Positions 15,071-20,057 of a stretch of 20,057 nt of DNA are shown piece after piece. The stretch is from Oscillospiraceae bacterium (GTDB taxonomy: Bacteria > Bacillota > Clostridia > Oscillospirales > Oscillospiraceae). Each line of letters opens with the position of its first letter. Positions within the stretch are counted from its first letter, which is position 1. Position numbers and translations under genes: made by a program. The notes below the pieces were generated by a model. It was not told the DNA's origin and ran no database searches. It worked only from the letters and a program-made list of their open reading frames with translations. The stretch is from NCBI GenBank assembly GCA_016296045.1, contig JAEDKB010000009.1:1-20057 (forward strand), read 5' to 3'.

Positions 15071-16828
15071 TCAGATATTCAGCACCGTCTCTTGAACATT
15101 GCCGCCGTCAACTTTGTAGATCCGGTCGCAGCCGGTCAACGTGGTCAGGCGATGCGCTACAATAATCATCGTTTTCTGCTTGCCGAGCGCATTGATGGAT
15201 TTCATCACTGCCTTTTCCGTCTCATTGTCGAGTGACGAGGTTGCTTCGTCAAAGAACAATATCTCCGGATCGTTATAAAGCGCGCGCGCAATGCCGATTC
15301 TCTGCCGCTGGCCTCCGGAAATACGGATGCCGCGCTCACCGATCACCGTATCAAGTCCGTCTTCCAGGGTTCGGACAAAATCTGCAAGCTGTGCATTTTC
15401 CAATGCCCTCCAGACAGCATTTTCATCAATCTCTTCTGCATCCACACCGAGCGCAACATTATTGCGGATCGTATCATCGACAAGATAAATGTTCTGCGGA
15501 ATGTACCCAATGTGCTTCTGCCACTCGCCATAGTCCTCATTGATATCCATTGCTCCGTAGCAGACCGCGCCCTCCTGCGGCTTGAGCAGCCCGAGAATGA
15601 TGTCCACAAGGGTTGTCTTTCCCGCTCCGGTTACACCGACAATTCCCACAGATTCTCCGGCTTTGACAGATATACTGACGTTTTTCAAAACCGGTTCCGT
15701 TTTATTCGGATAGGTATATGTAATGTTATTTGCAAAAATACTGTGCTCTTCGCCGATCTTGACCGTGCGATTTTGCTTCTTTTTCTCATCGATCTCCTTC
15801 TGCCGTTCTGCTTCTTCCCGATCAGACTCGGTCAGATCTTCATAAAGTGCCTCAAGCGACGGCTTATTATAGGTGATCGAATTGATCAGAGAATTGATGC
15901 TGTTCGCACGGGGCATCAGTCGAATTGCCGCAACCGCAAAGGCGGACAGACTCGGCACGATTGCTGTAAGATCCTCACCGGAAAGAATTTTAAACGCGAT
16001 CACGCCGAGAATCGCACACATACACAGCGTTTCGATCAGTCTGGACGGAATTGAGCTGATGACGGAATAGCGCCTGCTCAGGGCAACGGACTCGGCTCCT
16101 GCGGCATTGTAGACATCCGCAAAGTATTTTTCACGCCCCATGATCTTGACTTCCTTAATTCCACCCATGGACTGATGAATCGCCTTATACATTTTTGCGG
16201 TGATCTTTCGGTTTTCCTGACCGGTGCTGCGGATCTTCTTTCGGACCACCATAAAATAAATACCGGAACAGAACAAGAGCGCCGCAAGAACTGCCATTGT
16301 CAGCACAAAATCGACTGCGAAAAGATAAACCGTAAGCGAAACGATAATCAACACATCGGCAATCAGTGAGAAGATGCTGGAAATGACGTTGAAGGAACCG
16401 CCGACATCGCCGTTGATATTACGCACGATCTCAGCCGTATTGCGCTGCAGATGGAACGTATAGGGCTTATGCATATAGCAGTTTATCATTTTGGAGCCCA
16501 TGCGGACTCTGCTGATACCCATGAACTTTACACGCAGATTTGTCAGGAAGAGCATATATGAGTTTTTTAAGATATATACGCCCATCATCAGGAATGTCAG
16601 AAACAGCAGTACCGACTGCGTGGAAGAACCGACAATGTTTGTGATTGCAACATACCATCCGGTTGTTTGCAAGGATTCCGCGTTGATGAGGATATTCACA
16701 AACGGCAGAATTAAGGTCACGCCGAAGAAATCCAGGCAGGTTTCAATCAGTTGCAGCAAAAATAATCCGGCAAACTGCCAGCGTTGTCTTTTGGAAAAGA
16801 TATAAAAAAGCTGGCGCATCAATTTCAT
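15071..16828 (-). CDS. ABC exporter/flippase, fused permease-ATPase, PglK-like
   Basis: A 585-residue half-transporter: an N-terminal six-helix type IV exporter membrane domain (about 1-320), then an ATPase domain (about 360-580). The latter has Walker A GVTGAGKTT (near 397-405), signature ISGGQRQR (near 503), Walker B ILFFDEATSSLD and the switch His in IVAHRLTT. The opening MRQLFYIFSKRQRWQF with LLQLIETCLDFFGVTLILPF, the IRLMPRANSINSLI helix and the IGYIPQNIYLVDDTI Q-loop region resemble PglK, the Campylobacter lipid-linked oligosaccharide flippase, more than drug exporters. It may move a lipid-linked glycan, but no glycosyltransferase genes are in view. AAAGGAG sets ATG 16828; an in-frame ATG 30 codons further upstream overlaps the promoter and is rejected. 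It functions as a homodimer if the family rule holds. Confidence 0.9.
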   Translation of the reverse strand: MKLMRQLFYIFSKRQRWQFAGLFLLQLIETCLDFFGVTLILPFVNILINAESLQTTGWYVAITNIVGSSTQSVLLFLTFLMMGVYILKNSYMLFLTNLRVKFMGISRVRMGSKMINCYMHKPYTFHLQRNTAEIVRNINGDVGGSFNVISSIFSLIADVLIIVSLTVYLFAVDFVLTMAVLAALLFCSGIYFMVVRKKIRSTGQENRKITAKMYKAIHQSMGGIKEVKIMGREKYFADVYNAAGAESVALSRRYSVISSIPSRLIETLCMCAILGVIAFKILSGEDLTAIVPSLSAFAVAAIRLMPRANSINSLINSITYNKPSLEALYEDLTESDREEAERQKEIDEKKKQNRTVKIGEEHSIFANNITYTYPNKTEPVLKNVSISVKAGESVGIVGVTGAGKTTLVDIILGLLKPQEGAVCYGAMDINEDYGEWQKHIGYIPQNIYLVDDTIRNNVALGVDAEEIDENAVWRALENAQLADFVRTLEDGLDTVIGERGIRISGGQRQRIGIARALYNDPEILFFDEATSSLDNETEKAVMKSINALGKQKTMIIVAHRLTTLTGCDRIYKVDGGNVQETVLNI

Positions 16829-16859
16829 GCAGCGTTTCTCCTTTAGCTTAATTTGTTTA

Positions 16860-16888
16860 ACAATACCATAGTTTTTCTGAAAAGTAAA
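16860..16888 (-). promoter_or_regulatory. Extended -10 promoter of the ABC exporter gene
   Basis: On the minus strand there is TTTACT (16883-16888), a 17-bp spacer ending TATGG, and TATTGT (16860-16865). The TGG before the -10 gives an extended -10 (TGn), compensating for the weak hexamers. It is back-to-back with the DUF2953 promoter. Confidence 0.6.
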
Positions 16889-16901
16889 GTCTGTCAGACT
16901 T
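16887..16901. promoter_or_regulatory. 15-bp palindromic operator-like site between divergent promoters
   Basis: AAGTCTG-T-CAGACTT is a perfect 7+1+7 palindrome. Its left end overlaps the -35 box of the ABC exporter promoter by two bases and its right end overlaps the -35 box of the DUF2953 promoter by two bases. A dimeric regulator bound here would touch both promoters. Confidence 0.6.
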
Positions 16902-16928
16902 GTAAAAACATATTTCATCGATTATAAT
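16900..16928 (+). promoter_or_regulatory. Promoter of the DUF2953-GerW pair
   Basis: There is TTGTAA (16900-16905), a 17-bp spacer and a perfect TATAAT (16923-16928), 26 bp upstream of the DUF2953 ATG. It is SigA-like rather than an obvious sporulation sigma promoter. Confidence 0.7.
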
Positions 16929-16954
16929 AAAGGAAAAAGGAAGGGAGTGCTGCA

Positions 16955-17653
16955 ATGCTCGCTCTATGGATTATTCTCGGCATTCTTGCGTTGGTCGTGC
17001 TGTTGCTGGTACTGCCTCTGCAAATTTTTTTGAAGTATACACCCGAGCGCGGATTGCAATACCGGATCAAATATTGTTTTTGGACTCTGACGGACAGCGA
17101 AAAAAACGAAAAAACATCAAAAAAATCACGGAAAAAGCCCGCCGAACAGGAAAAATCGAAAAAAACAAAGAAAAGCAAGTCAAAAGATCGCTCGGGCGCA
17201 GTAAGCTTTCTTCTCTCGTTTCTTGGTTTGGACGATGTCAGCTCTGCGGCAAAGGCGAAGCAATCCATCAGCGAAAACGGCCTGCTGGAAACCATTGGAA
17301 GCGTTTTTACTGCGGTGAAAAACCTGTTCTCGCGACTTTTCGGTCTGGTCAGCAAAGGCGTTTTTCGGAAATTTGACCTCAGCATCACAGTCGGAGACAG
17401 CGATGCCGCCGATGCAGCACTTCGCTACGGCACCATATGCGCGGCAGTTTATCCCCTGCTCACGCTTCTGGACTCTTCCATGAAATTCCGCAGCCGGAAT
17501 GTGGATATCCGCTGCGATGATACGCAGGAAACTACTACTGCGCAGTTTGACGGTCGGCTTACCTATCGTCCCTACAGTATTCTCGGCTTTGCATTTGGGC
17601 TGATCTGGCGATATCTCAAACAAGTTTTGAAGAAAGAGGGCAGCAAATCATGA
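16955..17653 (+). CDS. DUF2953 membrane-anchored protein (YtfI-like)
   Basis: A 232-residue protein with one N-terminal membrane segment (about 3-26, WIILGILALVVLLLVLPLQIF). It is followed by a strongly basic, Lys/Ser-rich low-complexity linker (about 50-78) and a DUF2953 domain with the typical DLSITVGDSDAADAALRYGTICAAVYPLL and a C-terminal hydrophobic segment (YSILGFAFGLIWRYL). In Bacillus the matching gene ytfI neighbours ytfJ, and here the stop overlaps the start of a YtfJ/GerW-type gene by ATGA, so the pair is translationally coupled. The molecular role is unknown; the family goes with spore formers. The start follows GGAAGGGAG. Confidence 0.87.
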   Translation: MLALWIILGILALVVLLLVLPLQIFLKYTPERGLQYRIKYCFWTLTDSEKNEKTSKKSRKKPAEQEKSKKTKKSKSKDRSGAVSFLLSFLGLDDVSSAAKAKQSISENGLLETIGSVFTAVKNLFSRLFGLVSKGVFRKFDLSITVGDSDAADAALRYGTICAAVYPLLTLLDSSMKFRSRNVDIRCDDTQETTTAQFDGRLTYRPYSILGFAFGLIWRYLKQVLKKEGSKS

Positions 17654-18057
17654 GTGAGCTTATGAAAATTTTTGAATTTACCTTCGAGCAGGCACGGACG
17701 TTTTCCGCAGAGCAATCCGTAACAGGCGAACCGATTGTAATCGGCGATGTTACGATCATTCCGGTATCCAAGCTGTCGTGCGGCTTTGCAGGCGGCGGCA
17801 GCGATCTTGCGGCAAAGAAAAAGGCAGACGGACTGATGGCAGGCTCCGGCATGAAGATCACAAAAACGCCGCTGTCTTTTCTTGCAGTCTGCGGTACTGA
17901 GGTAAAGATGCTCCATGTCGCCGAAGAAGAGGTTCAAAAGAAAGGTATTCTGGATGCGCTTTCTCCCTTGATCGAACAATTCAAACTGAAAATGGCAGAG
18001 AAAAAAGCCGAAAAGGAAGCCCAAAAGGCCTCTGATACCGATATCTCCGAGGGATAA
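17650..18057 (+). CDS. GerW-family sporulation protein (YtfJ-like)
   Basis: A 135-residue GerW/YtfJ family protein, linked in Bacillus to spore germination. Family features are VTGEPIVIGDVTIIPVSKLSCGFAGGG, a beta-rich core with a glycine turn, GSGMKITKTPLSFLAV and a charged Lys/Glu-rich C-terminal helix (about 115-130). The ATG overlaps the stop of the DUF2953 gene. The gene supports an endospore-forming host. Function in Clostridia is inferred from the family. Confidence 0.93.
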   Translation: MSELMKIFEFTFEQARTFSAEQSVTGEPIVIGDVTIIPVSKLSCGFAGGGSDLAAKKKADGLMAGSGMKITKTPLSFLAVCGTEVKMLHVAEEEVQKKGILDALSPLIEQFKLKMAEKKAEKEAQKASDTDISEG

Positions 18058-18084
18058 AAAACGGCGCTGCCGAAAGGCAGCGCC
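18056..18084 (-). terminator. Terminator of the ornithine cyclodeaminase-like gene
   Basis: GGCGCTGCC-TTTC-GGCAGCGCC, as read on the minus strand (18063-18084), is a 9-bp GC-rich stem with a tetraloop. It is followed by GTTTTTTA on the minus strand, a good U-tract, 9 bases after the stop codon. On the plus strand (GAAA loop) the stem follows GerW, but its T content is poor, so it works best for the minus-strand gene. Confidence 0.85.
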
Positions 18085-18093
18085 AATTCTGGT

Positions 18094-19179
18094 TTATAAG
18101 CCAAGACCTTTTCGCAGATTCACAACAAAATCCTGCACATTGGTTACGATGCCGCGTGCACAGAGGCTGCCTCGGTCAGCCAGCTTGTTTACAACGAATT
18201 CCGAAACATCCACGCAATAAAAATAGATCTGACGCACGGTTCCGTCCGGCATAACGCGGTAGGACGGTGTCATATTGCCGGTTGCAATGGTGTGAAGCAT
18301 GGTCGCCATTGCGATCACGGTTGTTGCGCCGCGAATTTCATTTCGCATAGCGTTCTGTGCTTCATAGACATTGCCGAACACGGGAGGCAGCGGGCCGTCA
18401 TCGCGGATCGAGCCGCCCAGAACATACGGAACACCGTATTTTTCACAGCTGTAAATAATGCCGTTATCGATTTTCTCTTCCTCGATGAATCTTGAAATGC
18501 TGCCGTGATATTTCACGCGATTGATTAAATCAAGATGGTTATAATGGCCGTTCGGCATGGATTCCTGCGTATAAATATCCTGACCGAGCGCCGTTTTGAG
18601 ATATGCGCCCTCCAGATCGTGCGTTGCAAGCGCATTGCCTGCCAGAATTGCATGAACATAGCCGTTTTCAATCAGCTTTGACATTGCTGTGCGCGCATCG
18701 GCATCAAAAGCGAACGCAGGCCCCATAACCCAGACGATTTTTCCATGGTCGCGTTCATATTTCAACAGCTCGTAGATCTCGTCATAATCACGGGAAAAGG
18801 CAGTCTCTCTGGAGCGGTTCTGGCGGAACGCAAACACGTCCTTTTCCGCTTTCTGCTCATGAAATCCGTCGGGATGAACATAAATTCCGTCCTCACATTT
18901 TTCCGTACGGCCGGTAACAACAAGGTCGCCCTTTTTCAGCAGGCGGAATTCCCGAACAGCAATTTTCCCGTTCTCATAGACCGCAACACAATCCATGCGG
19001 CTTTCCTCGGCAAGCAGCCACTGTCCTCCGATATGGAAGTATTCCGGAAAAATGCTCATGGCATGGTAATTCATCGGTGCGACGCCATCCTTGGGGGCAG
19101 GCTCTAAAACAGCCTCGGGCGCACTTAAAAAGCGCTCCTGCGTGAAGTCGGGCGCAGTGTATTTTCTCAATTCAAACAT
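18094..19179 (-). CDS. TIGR00300 / LOR-SDH domain protein, archaeal-type ornithine cyclodeaminase-like
   Basis: A 361-residue stand-alone protein of the family named for the LOR/SDH region of lysine-ketoglutarate reductase/saccharopine dehydrogenase. Hallmarks are AILAGNALATHDLEGA (177-192), the highly conserved GGSIRDDGPLP (255-265), GNMTPSY (301-307) and CVDVSEFVVNKLADRGS (322-338). Related archaeal proteins are reported to be NAD-dependent ornithine cyclodeaminases making proline, and the same domain forms the C-terminal half of cyanobacterial AgrE/ArgZ. Here there is no fused arginine dihydrolase domain. No arginine or proline genes are nearby, so proline synthesis or ornithine breakdown is inference. 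ATG 19177-19179 follows AGAGGAGAG. Confidence 0.85.
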   Translation of the reverse strand: MFELRKYTAPDFTQERFLSAPEAVLEPAPKDGVAPMNYHAMSIFPEYFHIGGQWLLAEESRMDCVAVYENGKIAVREFRLLKKGDLVVTGRTEKCEDGIYVHPDGFHEQKAEKDVFAFRQNRSRETAFSRDYDEIYELLKYERDHGKIVWVMGPAFAFDADARTAMSKLIENGYVHAILAGNALATHDLEGAYLKTALGQDIYTQESMPNGHYNHLDLINRVKYHGSISRFIEEEKIDNGIIYSCEKYGVPYVLGGSIRDDGPLPPVFGNVYEAQNAMRNEIRGATTVIAMATMLHTIATGNMTPSYRVMPDGTVRQIYFYCVDVSEFVVNKLADRGSLCARGIVTNVQDFVVNLRKGLGL

Positions 19180-19212
19180 ATCGGCTCTCTCCTCTTGCTT
19201 TTGATTGTCTGT

Positions 19213-19241
19213 ATTATACCTGATTCATTAAGAACTTGCAA
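19213..19241 (-). promoter_or_regulatory. SigA promoter of the TIGR00300 gene
   Basis: On the minus strand there is TTGCAA (19236-19241), a 17-bp spacer and a perfect TATAAT (19213-19218), about 34 bp upstream of the ATG. The opposite-strand gene at 19302 has no comparably good promoter that I can see. Confidence 0.75.
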
Positions 19242-19301
19242 GAGATACTGTCTTTTGCATACACATTTTCCTGTAATTCATGATAGAAGGGATTTAAAAT
19301 C

Positions 19302-19709
19302 GTGGTTTACTGTATTTTTGGCGAAAACTGCACCGGCAAGAAAGCGCTTGCCGAAAAGATCTGCAAAAAAACAGGCGCTGTTCTCTATTGCGGCAAGGAT
19401 TATTTGCGTCTTGCACCATCAGAAGCTGACGCAGCCGCTGCATTCCATGCGCTTTTGTCTGAAGCGGATGCCCGCATCGTCTATGTTGCCGAGGAAAAAA
19501 GCCGGCTTTCCTTCGTCCCCGATACAGCCGTTAAAATCCTGATGACCGCCGATTTGGAGATTATCAAAGAACGCTCTGCACAGCGCATGGGCGGCCCTCT
19601 CCCGCCGCACGTTGAAAAAATACTCGAACGCAAGCACGGCAGCTTTGATACACTGCCGCATGACTATCACGTCCATAACGGGATGTGGAATGAACTGGAG
19701 TTAATATGA
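19302..19709 (+). CDS. Small P-loop kinase-like protein, unassigned
   Basis: A 135-residue protein I cannot assign to a named gene. It begins with a beta strand and a P-loop-like GENCTGKKALA (7-17) and ends its core with MTADLEIIKERSAQRMGGPLPP (about 86-107), which resembles the strand and Arg-bearing lid of small nucleotide kinases. There is no clear Walker B Asp, and the protein is shorter than guanylate or cytidylate kinase. It starts with GTG (19302-19304) after GAAGGGA. Its stop overlaps the start of the EF-G/TetM-like gene (ATGA), so the two are coupled. A role tied to that GTPase is possible but unknown. Confidence 0.72.
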   Translation: MVYCIFGENCTGKKALAEKICKKTGAVLYCGKDYLRLAPSEADAAAAFHALLSEADARIVYVAEEKSRLSFVPDTAVKILMTADLEIIKERSAQRMGGPLPPHVEKILERKHGSFDTLPHDYHVHNGMWNELELI

Positions 19710-20057
19710 AGCAGCTCGTTATCGGCATTTTCGCACAGGTAGACGCAGGGAAAACCACGCTTTCGGAAGCACTGCTCTACCGCACGGGACAACTGAAAAA
19801 GCTCGGTCGTGTAGACCACGGCAACGCCTTTCTGGACACCCATGAATTAGAGCGCAGCCGTGGAATCACGATTTTCTCCAAGCAGGCACGTTTTCAGACG
19901 CAGACGCTTTCTGTTACCCTATTAGACACACCCGGTCATGTAGACTTTTCTCCGGAAGCCGAACGTACCATGCAGGTGCTGGATTATGCGATTTTGGTTA
20001 TCAGCGGCACAGACGGCGTACAGGCGCATACGCAGACGCTTTGGAAGCTGCTGCGCC
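19706..20057 (+). CDS. EF-G/TetM-like translational GTPase, N-terminal part (runs off right edge)
   Basis: The first 117 codons of a translation-factor GTPase are visible. G1 AQVDAGKTT is residues 10-18, RGITIFSKQA the switch I region, and G3 DTPGHVDF follows, then LDYAILVISGTDGVQAHTQTLW. The layout matches TetM/TetO-type ribosome protection proteins and EF-G. The G1 motif has Gln where EF-G and TetM have His (AHVDAGKT), and the sequence is not one of the familiar tet genes. A chromosomal ribosome-associated GTPase paralogue is the safest reading; drug resistance should not be assumed. The ATG lies inside the stop region of the preceding gene, after CTGGAG. Confidence 0.88.
   Translation, partial: MKQLVIGIFAQVDAGKTTLSEALLYRTGQLKKLGRVDHGNAFLDTHELERSRGITIFSKQARFQTQTLSVTLLDTPGHVDFSPEAERTMQVLDYAILVISGTDGVQAHTQTLWKLLR

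Noticed and set aside
19706..20057. Tetracycline resistance gene
   Set aside because: Only the G domain start is visible, the P-loop region differs from TetM/O/W, and the context is chromosomal with no mobile-element genes; a resistance claim is unsupported.

Overview
The window looks like a chromosomal segment of a spore-forming, obligately anaerobic Firmicute, probably class Clostridia and perhaps the Oscillospirales/Ruminococcaceae side. The reasons are a str-operon core with Gram-positive style ribosome binding sites (AGGAGG/AAGGAG), textbook SigA promoters with 17-bp spacers, a DUF2953-GerW sporulation pair, a rubrerythrin, a DUF134 regulator and moderate base composition. The order is inferred from general resemblance only; no species can be named.

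Left part (1-4528, minus strand): a translation cluster running right to left. It reads L7Ae-like K-turn protein, rpsL, rpsG, fusA, then the first ~294 codons of tuf, which runs off the left edge. A perfect-consensus promoter (TTGACA-17-TATAAT) precedes the L7Ae-like gene, and tuf has its own promoter. rpoBC is not upstream, so the str operon here starts independently.

4689-7801: a small catabolic-looking locus. A PsuK-like PfkB kinase and a TrpF-like barrel lacking the usual catalytic Cys form a two-gene minus-strand operon. It is divergent from a group III iron-type alcohol dehydrogenase, with back-to-back promoters between them. The kinase-barrel pair may be an alternative route for breaking down a phosphoribosyl-linked aromatic such as pseudouridine 5'-phosphate; this is inference.

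7943-15052: a sulfur/iron/redox module. It holds a rhodanese lipoprotein, a DUF134 DNA-binding protein, and (divergent from it) an 856-residue three-part enzyme: CoA-disulfide-reductase-like flavoprotein, rhodanese, and AsrC-like siroheme/2x[4Fe-4S] reductase. The enzyme gene is translationally coupled to a FecB/FecCD/FecE-type ABC importer and followed by a rubrerythrin with rubredoxin-like knuckles at both ends. The DUF134/enzyme intergenic region has two facing promoters whose -35 boxes form a perfect 13-bp inverted repeat.

15071-18084: a PglK-like ABC exporter/flippase (minus) divergent from a DUF2953-GerW pair (plus). A 15-bp palindrome sits exactly between their two -35 boxes.

18063-20057: an archaeal-type ornithine cyclodeaminase-like (TIGR00300) gene (minus), then a small P-loop protein translationally coupled to the start of an EF-G/TetM-like GTPase that runs off the right edge. 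No rRNA, tRNA, CRISPR array, IS element or phage gene was recognised.
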